Positions 38,221 to 49,521 of a stretch of 64,000 nucleotides of DNA are shown in pieces. Positions within the stretch are counted from its first letter, which is position 1; each line of letters begins with the position of its first letter. The position numbers and the translations under genes are program-made. The notes under the pieces were generated by a model. That model did no database searches and was not told the origin of the DNA. It saw only the letters and a program-made list of their open reading frames with translations. Origin of the DNA: Trogon surrucura (Eukaryota; Chordata; Aves; Trogoniformes; Trogonidae); assembly GCA_020746105.1 (NCBI GenBank), contig CM036617.1:38965898-39029897 (forward strand), read 5' to 3'.

Positions 38221-38951
38221 GCAGTCAGAGAATGCTTAATCTTTTTGAAGACAGCCCAGGAAAATTATCTCAGGCTTGGACATCTGAAGCTAGGTGAAAT
38301 GAATCCCACTCCATGTAACTCAGCTTTTAGTTCATTGCATAGTAGATGTGTTATCCAGAAGTCAGCTGTTAAACTATGCAGGGAGGAAGATTATGTTGAT
38401 GCTTCTGCTTCTTCACACTTTGTCAACTGCCAATCAAGTTTTTTTTCTTAGTAATTTTTTTTTAATCTAACATTTTAATCAGTTCAAATGTATTTGCACC
38501 TCTTAACGCTTTTAGGCACTTTTTTTCACATTTATCAGTATGGTTTATGGATCATGATAAGCCCTTGGAGATAAATATGTTATCACATTTTAGTTTGTAA
38601 TGATCTATGGTGAATTACAGCTTAAAACTCTGAAACTGTTCAACAGTTATTAAGCCTGAGGAAATTTGGAAGCAAATAATTAGAAAATACCCTAACAACA
38701 AAACAATCTGCAATTACACAAAGATAAGTGAATAAGATTATTATTGAAATAGGTACATACTTACAGCTGTGAGCTATGTGTCTGACGTATCCACACTGCA
38801 GACATAGCAGAGTAATTAACCATCTTCAAAACCAAACCAACTATTGTGCATGGCAAGATGTAGAACTGGTAAGAGGTCACTGTTTATGAGTTGGAATGCA
38901 AGAGGAGTAGCTCCTTGTATTCTGGCAACATTGAAGCCTCCTCCTAATCTG

Positions 38952-39939
38952 TGTTGGATTTGTGTCTGGTGGGTTTTCTTGGTAGTGGTGGTGGGGCTAC
39001 AGGAGCAGCTCTTGTGTGAAGCTTCCAGAGCTTCCCCTAACCCAGGTAAAAGTTGGACTCTTCTCTGTCCAGGGCTGAGCAAATCAGTGTCTCTATGATC
39101 AACGTACTTAAAAGGGGAAACCTGTTGGGCAAATTTCTTTTTTTTTTGTGTTGGGGAGGGGAAGGTGAGAAGTGCAACTGTACAGTCACCAAGGTCAGTG
39201 AAGAAGGAGAGAGAGAAGAGCACCGGAGCAGAGATTTTGCCGAGGTCCATTGCAGGATGGTAGGATGAGACCCTGCAGATGAGGAGATTAATGACAGTGA
39301 ACAAGTCAGGGTGCAGCAGCATGTGGAGAGCCCCATGCCAGAGCATGTTGTGACTCTGAGGGAAGCCTGTGCTGGAGTGGTCCATCACTGAGAGGACCGC
39401 AGAAAGGACGTGCGCTGGGACAGTTTGGGAAGAAATGCAACTATGTGAGAAAGACTCATGATGGAGAAGTTTAAGGAGGATTGTGTCTTGTGAGAGGGAG
39501 AGACACCACGCTGGAGAAGGGGAAGACTGGAAGAAATCCTCTCCCTGAGGAAGGAGCAGAATGGACGATTTAAAATGGACAAATCACCATCTCCTGAGCC
39601 TATATGCCTTTGGGGGTGAGGAGGTAACCATGAAGTAGGGAGGGGTAGGGGGAAGGTATATTAAAAACCTGGTTGTGTTTATTTTCTCACTATCCTACTC
39701 TGATCTAATTGATTGGTAAACTGGTAGTGATTCTATTGTCTAAATGAGACGGATGTTTTCTCCCCATGTCTATTTTTTTCCCACGACAATAAGTGGTGAG
39801 TGAATCCTCCCTGTCTTTAATTTCAATCCCAAGCCTTTTGTTGAATTATCTCCTCCCCATCCCAAAAACTAGGTGAGTGGGAGTGGGCAAATGGTTGTGT
39901 TTTTCTTTGTTGCCTGCTAGGTGGGTTCAAATCATGACA
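38952..39939 (+). mobile_element. Solo LTR of an ERVL-like element, diverged
   Basis: Starts TGTTGGATTTGTGTCTGG and ends GGGTTCAAATCATGACA. It shares its layout with the LTR at 46899-47911: GTCTGG near the start, a CCAATCAG/CAAATCAG-like motif, a TATA-like CTTAAAAGG, the run CACCAAGGTCAGTGAAGAAGGAG, and the end block CCTCCCTGTCTTTAATTTCAATCCCAAGCC. No clear target duplication was found, so the left edge may be off by a few bases. No viral internal region follows. The 190-codon minus-strand ORF here (38816-39388) is an antisense artefact. Confidence 0.78.
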
Positions 39940-40082
39940 CAGTGAAATGAGGATATCTTGTTGGAGTAAGGGACAAGAGCTCTCCTGAAGATGTATGCAT
40001 CTGAAGATTCCTAAGCAGGTTTACAACTGCCATTTTAATGCTGCTGGAAGCTTCTTCTGAGATTTTTTATCTCTTACACAGC

Positions 40083-40865
40083 TGTCATGGCTTAGGGCTG
40101 GGCCAGCCACTAAAAAGTGAACAGACACTCTCTAACCACTTTTCTCCCTCCGAACGGGAAGGAAAAGGGAATGAGATAGAGAGACTGACAGGTTAGGAAA
40201 GAAAAACTAAAACAGCTTTAATGAAACAATGATAGAAATAATAGTGAAATGAGAAAAATAAAGAACTGCATATAACTATATATAAGCTCGATATCGAACC
40301 CGACTCTCCTGCCCGGTAGGAATCCCCACTGATGCTGCAGAGCCGGCGGCACTGGGGAAGCCCCAGGCTCAGCAGTGGTGGGAGCTGGATACAGGGAGCT
40401 GGATTCAGGAACTCAGGATTCAGATCAAAAGCAGGAAATCGGATGGAGTCCTCCTTGGACACCGGCCACTGCAGAAAAGGAAATAAACTCTCGTGATCAC
40501 CCAGTTTATACTGAATATGATATATATGGAAAGGAATACATCTGTTGGTCGCCTGTCCTGTCTATTAATCCCTGGAGGTGCAACCTTTTACTTCCTTGTG
40601 ACCCCTCTCACTACCCGGCACCCGCAGAGTGGCACACAAGAGCCAGCAGTGGCCTTGGTCACTATAGGAATAAGTATAAGCAAGAGCCTTTCTACATACC
40701 AGTCCCAGGCAGTAACTGTAAACATCAGGTGTTACCACTGTCAGTAGCACACGCTGTCTGCAAAAACATGCTGGTAACTTCAGAAAGTGTAGCCTCTTAG
40801 AAGAGGCTAAACTTAAAAGTAAAAATCACCAAACAGAATTGTTTTTTTTAGCTCAAAACAGGACA
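40083..40865 (-). mobile_element. Solo LTR of an ERVL-like element (copy 2 of the 27428 family)
   Basis: On the minus strand it begins TGTCCTGTTTTGAGC and ends GGGCTGGCCCAGCCCTAAGCCATGACA. It matches 27428-28219 along its whole length with scattered substitutions and small indels, so the two are independent old insertions rather than the ends of one provirus. The 12 kb between them is unique DNA, not viral. An ATTAAA signal lies at 40217-40222. It is only 143 bp from the oppositely oriented LTR at 38952-39939. Confidence 0.83.
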
Positions 40866-43800
40866 AAAGTGACAGTCACATCTACTATTGTCTAGAACTT
40901 TAATGGTCAATGAGGGCTGCTATTCTTGTGTGAATTTAATAATCCAGGATGTGCTTTCATGTATCCACTCATAACATGCATTGAAAATGCTGGACTCAGA
41001 CTCAGCACATGGCCAGATGGATTTTGGAGGCACATTTTGCAAGATGGGACCAAGGTTTGGCACACTATGGGTCAATAAAGAGAGCCAGCTAGTGAACCTA
41101 AACGTGGGGCACACTTTAAGGGTTGGATCTTTCCCTGATTCTTTCTTTGGGCACTTCAAACAGCTCTGCTGAAGACAGACCTAGCATAAGAGAGGCTTGC
41201 TCTATGCTGAGCTGATGGAAGCCATCTATATATGCCATATACCATCAAAGCCCAGGTTTAGTTCCTGACACTTTCTGTTAGATATTATAGACATAAATCT
41301 GTCACTTCAAATGTGACTGTGTTCCTCTGCATAGCAATCTACTTTGACAAGGGTAAAGCAAGCAGAGTGAAAAAACTAAGGAATATTTCAGTCCTACATG
41401 CCAGGTAAGGCAAGGTCTCCTTTTCTTCTTGCTATCTGCATTTCCAAAGCATAGTAGAAAGGATGGGCAGCCTGGTCCCTGGTAGACAGAGAAGCTGGCA
41501 GAACTGCAACTGGAAGACCTTACGTCTTCCAGAGGCAGCAGGCAGAGAGGTAAATGCACAGGGTAATAGTTCCTGAAGCAACAGAGACAAATACAGGATC
41601 ATAATCATAGGAACCAGCAAAACAGTATATATAATTACTATAGTATCTCAGTTTTGAGAACCACCATTTTTTATCATGCTAGTAGTGTCTTGCAGGGAGG
41701 CTGCAGGTTCATGAAACACAGTTCCCTTTACCAGGCTTAGTTGTCTCAGATACTGACATCTACATTACAGGCACTTTGCATGTGCATTGGTGAACACTAG
41801 CTTTAAAATCAGCTGAGGAAAATCCTTAGTAATATACTCTTCAGCTAAAATACTGCAAAGGGAAGATGTGGTAAATTTAATCTACTCTAGCTAAGGTTAA
41901 GGGAATTCTTACTTAAGTAACAGTAGCAACACAGAGGAAAAGATAAAAAAAATAAAAAACCCCCGTCAATATATGAGAACAGGGACTCATTAAAATAAAA
42001 GGAGATTATAGTCTGGAGCAGTAGACAGATATTTGTTGAAAAGTTGACAATTCTTCCATTAAAAACAGTCAGTTTTATCTTTGCAGCTGGCTCTGTGCAT
42101 TACATTTATTTTGACAGAAGCTGAGATATTGAGAGTATGCATGAGATGATAAAATAAAATCCAACATCAGGATGAGTTGTTGAAAGGGAAACTCATTAAG
42201 CAAAATGAAATCCGTTTTACTTACGAAACAAGGTTCAAAGGAAAAACATTATCTAGGAAAATATAAATGAAATAGGTTACCTTTCTAAGGTCTAAAACTG
42301 TAATTGCCCGAACAAGAAGAAAAATTAAAGTACTGCTTATACTACTGCTACAGTTTTCTTCGACGTGTGGGTAGGTTTACAACATATTCTTAAGATGTGG
42401 AACAGTAGAGTCAGGGCAGAAGATAAAAAGTGGGATGATGAGTGCAAAGTAAAACTGATTGTGCATAAGATGAATGCTTTCCCTTCCTCCCAACAGTGCA
42501 GTTGAGAGTAAGTGCGAGCAAACGTACTTTGCTCACTTCTAAATTAGGCAGAAGAGAGTTTATTTGTTTACTGTCTTCTAGGAACACCATGCAATTTAGC
42601 TAATGCACTTTTTTTGTTTTATTTTTTTAATGTCTTCGTGTTATTGCAAGTCCCCCTGGAAAAGAGCTTTTCCTAGCAATGCCTCAAGGAAGAAGCATAT
42701 TGAGGTTGTGAACCTCTACAGGAAGTAATTATTTGCAAGGAGCAATTACCGAGGAAAGGCTACCTTCAGCGATGCTAACAAACAACTGGTTGATAATACT
42801 GTCTAGCTATTAAGGATACTCTTCCAAAAGTGCTCTGGGACAATATTCTTTTTTTTCTTTTCTTTTCTTTTTCAATGTTTTTATATAATTCCCTTGAATC
42901 CACACAAATCTCTCCCTTTAACAACATATAAGTAAGTGAGTTCCCTGAAGTTACTGGACATTACTATCTGAGATAAAAAGCAGCCCTCAAAAGTAAAGAG
43001 TTCTTATTGATTCCTAGGATAGGAGTTTAGTCTTGGCTAGAGATAGAGGGTTTCTCAAATTGCCTAAAACATTAGTTTAGAGAGAAGTTCTCATCAAGTA
43101 AAAAACAGAAAAGAGTGTTGTCAATATGTATGCACTAACCGAAGTCCAATAAATTATGTTTTCAAGAGGAAGTGGAGCTGAATATAAGCAAACTTCAAAA
43201 ATAAATTTAAATAGTTCTATATTATTTGATTTCTCATTCATATGTGCAAATAGGCAGTAACAGTACTTATATTTATTCATTGCCCAAGAAAAGAAAGAGT
43301 TACAGGAGTGGGTCATGCAAAGTGAGATATATTCATCAAATGAAATGTCAAGGTTCACTGTGCTGGTAAATCCTCCCAGTGCACTTGGATTCGTGACTCC
43401 TCTGATTACTTTCCGAAATCCTTTATGGTCTGTTATGTCAGCAATACGCAGATTAAGAGACATTACTGGCATACATTGACATGAAGGAATTTAACCTCCT
43501 CAAAGGTGGATATTATTTAAAACATAAAACATTTCCTTCTTATTTTTATGTGATTATTTAAAAATAAATTAAAAGTTGTGTGAAAAAATATCTTTCTCCA
43601 AAGTAAAGGGTCACGACTATACCAACATGTACTGATACTGACTGCTCAGGATAAATATGGATTTTTTTTTCTTTTGGTGTAGATACTAAGAAGAAAAAGA
43701 AAAGGAAACACTTATTGAGGGAAAAAAAAAAGTCAGAATTTAAGGCAGAACTTTCTACTGAACTCTCTTCTTGGTGTAATATTCAATCAGCAGCTATTTA

Positions 43801-44157
43801 ATCTATGTTAGTAACATACATTTATTTTTGTTATGGACACTATTGTAGCATGAAATTGGAGGAGGATTTCCTTACAGTTGAAATGGATTACAATACTTCT
43901 GTAATGAAAAACGAAGTTCCTGCTAGCTGGAAGTTTCTTCTTTCTTATTATTATGCTGTCTGTTCAGGGACAGAATAACACTCTGTTGCTTTGATGTGTC
44001 TGCACTTCTAATGTTTTCTTTTGTTGGATATGGGGTTAAGTGTAGAGGTACAAATACAGTCATTTAACTCCAGCTTCATATGCAGAAGGGTAAATTTTTA
44101 GGTCGTTATAGGGCTAGATTTTTCCTGGCACACAGCTTTGAGATAATTAAAGCCTAG
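40866..44157. other. Unique non-coding stretch
   Basis: About 3.3 kb with no recognised gene or interspersed repeat. There is a (TTTTC)n-like run at 42848-42872. A 131-codon minus-strand ORF (43077-43472) has no recognisable domain and no convincing splice context. Confidence 0.55.
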
Positions 44158-45329
44158 TGTATTGCATTTACGTGGCCAGATTTCAGTGGCAGGGGCGCTG
44201 TAGAAATGGCTTCTGCAAGAAGCTGCTAGAAGCTTCCCGTGAGCCTGACAGAGTCAATGCCAGACGGCTCCAAAGAGGGACCCGCTTCTGGCCAAGGCTG
44301 AGCCTATCAATAAAGTGACAGGACAGGAACACCTCTGTGAAAACATATTTAAGAAATGGGAAAAAAAACCTGTGCCACAACAGCTGGCACAGAAACAGAG
44401 GAGTAAGAAACTGTGAAGACACCAAGGTCAGTGAGGAAGCAGGGGGAATGATGTGCTCCAGGCGCTGGAGCAGAGAGTCCCCTGGGTTCTGGTGAAGACC
44501 ATGGTGAAGTGGATTGTCTCACTGCAGACCATGGGTGGGGTGTAGTTGTCCACCTGGTCCACCTGGAGCCCGTGGAAGATCCCACGCCAGAGCAGGTGGA
44601 TGCCTGAAGGAGGTTGTGGCCATGGGAAGCCCATGCTGGAACAGGTTTCTGCCACAACCTGTAGCCCGTGGAGAGAGAGAAGCCCACACTGGAGCAGGTT
44701 GACTGGCAGGACTTGTGTGATGCTGTGGGGGACTTGCATTGGATCAGTTTCCCCCTGAAGGACTGCACCCCAGACTCACACTTGGGCGGATTGCCCCTCG
44801 TGAGGTGACTCACATTGGACAGTTTGTGAGGAATTGCCCCTCATGAGCTGACTCACACTGGAGGAAGACATGTGAAGATTGTCTCCCGTGAGAGGGACCT
44901 CACAGTGTCCCAGGGGAGGTGTGAGGAGTCCTGGCCCAGAGGAAGAAGAAGTGGTGGAAATGATGCCAGACAATCTGACTGTAACCCCTATTTCCTGTCC
45001 CCCTGCGCCGCTTGGGGGGAGGAGGTGGATAAACTGGGATTGATGTTTTGCCAGGCAGGAAGGGAGGGATGAGGGAAGGTATTATTTTTTTTTTTTAAGA
45101 TCTGCTTTTATCTTTCACTACTCTTCTCTGATTTGTTCTTTAATAAATTTAACTAATTTCCCCCAAATCCAGTCTGTTTTACCTGGGACGGTAGATGTGG
45201 GTGATCTCCCTGTCCTTATCTCAAACCTTGAGCTCTTCCGTATGTTTTCTCCCCTTGTCTAGCGGAGAAGGGGAGGTGAGAGAGTGGCTGTGTGGGCACC
45301 TGGCTGCCGGCCAGCGTCAAGCCACTACA
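44158..45329 (+). mobile_element. Solo LTR of an ERVL-like element, about 1.17 kb
   Basis: Runs from TGTATTGCATTTACGTGGCCAG to CGTCAAGCCACTACA. CCTAG (44153-44157) and GCTAG (45330-45334) flank it and look like a 5-bp target duplication with one change. It has a TATA-like ATATTTAAGA near 44345, an AATAAA at 45142-45147, and a pyrimidine-rich GATCTCCCTGTCCTTATCTCAAACC U5-like end. The middle (about 44500-44900) is built of diverged units of the type CCATGCTGGAGCAGGT...CCCGTGG. An LTR of the same family lies reversed at 63125 onward. Confidence 0.88.
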
Positions 45330-46056
45330 GCTAGACACTTGTTATACTGTTACATAAGGTTTCTTGTGTTTCTTGACTCCTCAAGGGAGGGGAGGCTGGG
45401 GACAAGACTCCCCAGCTAGTCTGTGGGGATTCAACACAGTACACTGCATCAGCCTCTTCCAACCATGTAATCTGAAATTCTGCTTGTTCCCTACGGAAAG
45501 GAGCAGACTATTTTACCTGTGGAGTTTATGGTGAAAGCAACATGCCAATATTTCATCCTCTTTTCATATGGTGAGCAAAGTAAGTTGCAGATACTGTAAC
45601 AATTTCCAGTGCTCTTCATTTATCATTATTTAGGTTCTCTGAGGATTATGCAAAAGAAAAGATCTGATAAACCCAAAGTGTCCTGTATCAACTGGTCGGG
45701 AAAGTCAGGAGTAAACTTTATCTACCTTGTAACACAGTTTTACTAAATCCTGGCATAATGTGCTGAAGCTTGGTTAGACCTAAAGTACTACTTCCAGGAC
45801 GTGCCAGTACCATTCCTCAATTGCCAACATTTTTACAACATTTTTACAACATTATGGTGAGTTCCTAATGCTTGAGTCTCTTGACCTTTTGAAAAACAAT
45901 AGTATGTTTTATTTTCTTTTTTTTTTTTTTAAGTGGTAATGTTTTAAATTGTTTGTGTTCTGGAGAAAATGTAGAAAATAATCACTGAGTCTCAAAAAAC
46001 CCCAAAGGCAACTACTTTGACAATTCAAAATGCTCATGTGCTTCTTAATAGAATTA
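45330..46056. other. Unique non-coding stretch
   Basis: No gene recognised. It has a 13-bp direct duplication (ACATTTTTACAAC twice) near 45829-45854 and a T-run near 45918-45932. Confidence 0.6.
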
Positions 46057-46898
46057 AAGAATCATAGAATGGTTTGGGTTGGAAGCGACCTTAAAGATAG
46101 ATCATCTATTTCTAACCCCGCTGCCATGGAAAGTGGCACTTTCCACTAGACCAGGTTGCTCAAAGCCCCATCCAACCTGGTCTTAAACATATCCAGGGAG
46201 GAGGCTTACACAGATTCTCTGGACAAGTACCTCAACATATTCACAGTAAAAAAAATTCTTCCTTATATCTAATCTAAATCTACCCTCTTTCAGTTTAAAA
46301 CTCTTACTCCTTGTCCTATCACTACACTCCTTGATAAAGGGTCCTGCTCCTTCTTTCTTGTAGGCCTCCTTCAAGTACTGGAATGCCACTAAAAGGTCTC
46401 CCTGGAGCCTTCTCTTCTCCAGGCTGAATCATCCCAACTCTTTCAGCCTGTCCTCATAATGGAGGTGTTCCAGTCCCCCAAACATTTTTGTAGACCTCTT
46501 CTGGGCTCACTCTTACAGGTCCCTGTTCTTCTTACATTGGAGGCTCCAGGAGTGAATGCAGTACTCAAGGTTGGGTCACAAAAAGCAGAGTTAGAGGGGC
46601 AGAATCATTGCCCTTGACCTGCTGACCATGCTTTTTTTTTTTTTTATACAGGATATGGTGCACATTGCTGGCTCATGTTGAGTTTTTCATCCACCGTTAC
46701 TCTCAGGTCCTTCTGCACAGGACTGCTTTCAAACACTTCATCCCCCAGACTGTACTGATACTGGCAATCACCCTGATCCGGGTGTAGGATCCTGTATTAG
46801 GCCTTAAAGAACTTCATGAGTTTCACATGGGCCTACACTTTAAGCTTACTGATATTCCTCTTGATGGCATCCCTTCCCTCTAGCATGTTGACCACACC
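46057..46898 (-). repeat. CR1 LINE, antisense, 3' part (segment 1 of an interrupted copy)
   Basis: Begins AGAATCATAGAATGGTTTGGGTTGGAAGCGACCTTAAAG and reads through antisense CR1 motifs (AAAATTCTTCCTTATATCTAATCTAAATCTACCC, CTTCTCTTCTCCAGGCTGAATCATCCC). It stops at GGCATCCCTTCCCTCTAGCATGTTGACCACACC, where an LTR begins. The minus-strand frame at 46183-46389 is a remnant of the reverse-transcriptase ORF ([20 protein letters not shown]). Confidence 0.93.
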
Positions 46899-47911
46899 TG
46901 TCATGGGTTTGAGTCTGGCAGTGGTTTTGGAAGTGGAGAGAGAGCTGTGGGGGATGACTCTCGTGAAGTCTTGAGAGACTCCCCAGTCCCAGGTAGAAGT
47001 TGAAGTCAACTCTGGCCAAGGCAGACCAATCAGCACCTCTGCGATCAAGGTATTTAAGAGCTGACCTTATTGCTCCAGTTTCTCTTTCTTTTTTGTTTTT
47101 GTTTCATCCCGGTCTGTCCTGTCTTTTATGTTGGGGAGTTGTTCTGCTGGAGGAGAGGGAAATGAGAGGAAAACAAAGGAACACAGTGGGTGAGGAAAGT
47201 GAGGGAGAAAGGCACTGGAGCAGAATATTTCCCCAGAGTCCCGTGGTGAATGAGATGGCAGGAAGATGGTTGCCTGAGAGCTGAGGGTATTGACAGTGGT
47301 GAGAACATCCAGGATGCGGCAGTACATGGAGAAACATATGCGAGATAGCAGAGAGACCAAGGATGAGTAGAGAATGCACCTGAAGTGACCTGCAAGCCCA
47401 GTTGAGATAGACTCATGTGGAGGAAGAGAATTGCCTCCTGTGACAGGGATACTGCACTGCGTGAAGGAGAGACTGCGAGGATCCCTCTTTCTCAAGGAGG
47501 AGCTGCCATAGACCATGAGTAATGGCCAGACAGATGACATCCCTCACTCCTTACACCCCCTTGCACCAATGGGGGGGGGGGGTGTGTGGAGATAGCCAGG
47601 AAGATTATAGCAGTGGGGTGGGTGGATATTTAAAATTGGATTGCATTTATTTATGTATTCCTCTCACTATCCTACTCCACAAATAGTGGTGGTAAATTTA
47701 ATTTATTTTTTTCTGCTCAAGTCCACTGGTTTTTACCCGGCATCTTAACTGGTAGATTATTATTCTCCCTGTCCTTAATCTCAGCCCTTGAGCCTTTTTA
47801 ACTGAATTTTCTCCCTCCACATTCCTGTCAAGACAGGGCTGGGGGGAGAAGTGAGGGAATGACAGTGTGGTTCTTAGTTGTCAGCCTGGGCAGTTGACTT
47901 AAACCACGACA
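46899..47911 (+). mobile_element. Solo ERVL-like LTR nested in CR1
   Basis: Runs from TGTCATGGGTTTGAGTCTGG to GACTTAAACCACGACA. ACACC (46894-46898) and GCACC (47912-47916) are the target duplication. Taking one copy out restores the CR1 reading GACCACACC-ACACAAGGTAGTGTC. It has a TATA-like TATTTAAGAG at 47051 and a G12 run at 47571-47582. It is related to the LTR at 38952-39939. Minus-strand ORFs of 91-157 codons across it are antisense artefacts. Confidence 0.92.
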
Positions 47912-47931
47912 GCACCACACAAGGTAGTGTC
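47912..47931 (-). repeat. CR1 LINE, antisense, 20-bp middle piece
   Basis: GCACCACACAAGGTAGTGTC is a scrap of CR1 left between two LTRs. It corresponds to CR1 CACCACACAGCTTGGTGTC and joins the flanking segments in register. Confidence 0.85.
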
Positions 47932-48532
47932 TGTCACGTCCCAACCTTTCAGGATGTGACCCAGGTTCACTGATTCCAAGACCAGGATTAAGGTGACTTA
48001 CACCAAGGATCCAAAACAGCAATTTTTATTTATCAGTCACCTGACAACAAGGTGTTTCAATTGCCCGCTTGGCACAATAAACACCGTGCACAACAACTAG
48101 TTATTAATAAGCAAAAGAAACTGGCCTTGCCATAGGTAGCTTCCTGTTAAAGCTAGAGAGAGAAGGAGAGCGATAGAGAAAGGAAAAATCACCACCCCTA
48201 GATCCAGGGACGATCACAGCAATCCTCTAGTGGCGGGCAAAGAGCGCCCAACTGCCTGGGGTGATGGCCTTTTATACAGTCAAGTTCCCGCCACAGACCG
48301 GGAACTGGTTTGGGGGATGGTGGGGGTTTCTGAGGGGGGATGTGTTACCCCTCCCTCTCTCAGCTTCTTGCAGCCACAGTTCCAAGCCCTATCCGTCCCC
48401 ACAGGTCCACCGGTGCAGGGCTGGGGCAGGGGCTCAGCAAAGCTCTGAGCCACCCCCACACAAACACAGACGGGCACCAGGCAGGTGGCTCTGGCTTGTT
48501 TACTGTTTGAGACATCTATCTAGTCCTTCACA
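47932..48532 (-). mobile_element. Second solo LTR nested in the same CR1, different family, 601 bp
   Basis: On the minus strand it begins TGTGAAGGACTAGATAGATG and ends AAAGGTTGGGACGTGACA. The flanks GTGTC (47927-47931) and GCGTC (48533-48537) are a 5-bp target duplication with one change. Removing the LTR restores CR1 GGTAGTGTC-ATCAGAAAAGTTACTGAGG. A clear TATA box, TATAAAAGG, lies at 48268-48276 (minus). Polyadenylation-like signals follow (AATAAA around 48020-48030 on the minus strand). It is unlike the other LTRs in this window. Confidence 0.9.
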
Positions 48533-49521
48533 GCGTCATCAGAAAAGTTACTGAGGGTGTACTCGATCTCACTGTCAGTGCCTCTGACAAAGATGTTAAA
48601 CAGCACTGATCCCTATGCTGACCCCTGAGGAATGCTACTTCTCACTGGTCTCCTCTTGCATATTGAGCCATTGACCACAACTCTTTGAGTGTGACCATCC
48701 ATCCAATTCTTTGTCCACCAAGTGGCCTATCCATAGAATCCATGTATCTTAAGGTTGATACACGACACGGCTGCCATGTTGGATAGCATCAAGTTGTTTG
48801 TACAAATCCAGGTAGATGACATCAATTGCTCTTCCTTTATCCATCAACACAGTAACCGTATTGTAGAAGGCCACCAGATTTGTCAAGTACAACTTTTCCT
48901 TAGTGAAGCTGTGATGGCTGTTGCAAATCACCTCTTTATTCCCCTGTGCCTTAGGATCTTAAGATCCATGAGGATCTTGCTGTGCCCAGATCCTCATGAT
49001 CTTGCCGGGCACAGGGGTGAGACTGACTGGCCTGTTGTTCCCTGGTTCTTCTTTTTTCCCATTTCAAAAACCAAGAGTTATATTTTCCCTTCTCCCGTCA
49101 GTGGGAAGGAACTTCACTAGACCACCACAACTTCTCAGAAATGATGGATAGTAGCTTAGCAACATAATTCACCAGTTCCCTCAGGACTCAGAGATACATC
49201 TCACCAGGCCTCATGGACTTGTTCACTCATGAGTTGTGTGACCTTCTCCTACAGAGGACAGTCCTTCATTCTCTCATTCCCTGCTTTTGACTTGGGTGAT
49301 GTGGCTGAATCCTTTGCTGGTAAAGACTGAGGCAAAAATGTCACTGAGTACCTCAGTTTTTTCCACATCCTGAGTGGTGAGGTGTCTTGTTTACTTCCAG
49401 AGAGGGCCCACATTTTCCCTAGTCTTCCTTTTATTACCAACATACCTATAGAAGTGTTTTCTTGTTGCCCTTGATGTCCCTTGTTGAATTTAATTCTGTC
49501 GGGGCTTTAGCTTTCCTAACC
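48533..49521 (-). repeat. CR1 LINE, antisense, 5' part (segment 3 of the interrupted copy)
   Basis: Continues CR1 from TTACTGAGGGTGTACTCGATCTCACTGTCAGTGCCTCTGAC through GATCTTGCCGGGCACAGGGGTGAGACTGACTGGCCTG to GGGCTTTAGCTTTCCTAACC, where similarity ends (5' truncation). It covers more of the reverse-transcriptase ORF than any other copy here, but is broken by indels. A perfect 14-bp palindrome, GGATCTTAAGATCC, is at 48954-48967. Confidence 0.93.

Larger units (their letters stand above)
36412..38951. other. Unique AT-rich non-coding stretch
   Basis: No gene recognised. It contains two small tandem repeats (37497-37544 and 38181-38220) and one weak splice-flanked open segment (36507-36571). 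Confidence 0.55.

Noticed and set aside
38816..39388. 190-codon minus-strand ORF
   Set aside because: It is antisense to the LTR at 38952-39939 and includes low-complexity runs (TTTTKKTHQ, QKKKKFAQ) from T/A tracts.
28220..40082. Idea that the LTRs at 27428 and 40083 are the two ends of a provirus
   Set aside because: The DNA between shows no gag, protease, reverse transcriptase, integrase or env-like frame, is AT-rich and unique, and contains an unrelated LTR in the opposite direction.
43077..43472. 131-codon minus-strand ORF in unique DNA
   Set aside because: No good splice context, no recognisable domain, and a hydrophobic low-complexity end. It could be chance; I kept only the stronger 10499-11002 ORF.
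44349..44813. 154-codon minus-strand ORF and its overlapping shadows
   Set aside because: Antisense reading of the repeated units in the LTR at 44158-45329.
47067..47540. 157-codon minus-strand ORF
   Set aside because: Antisense reading of the nested LTR at 46899-47911.
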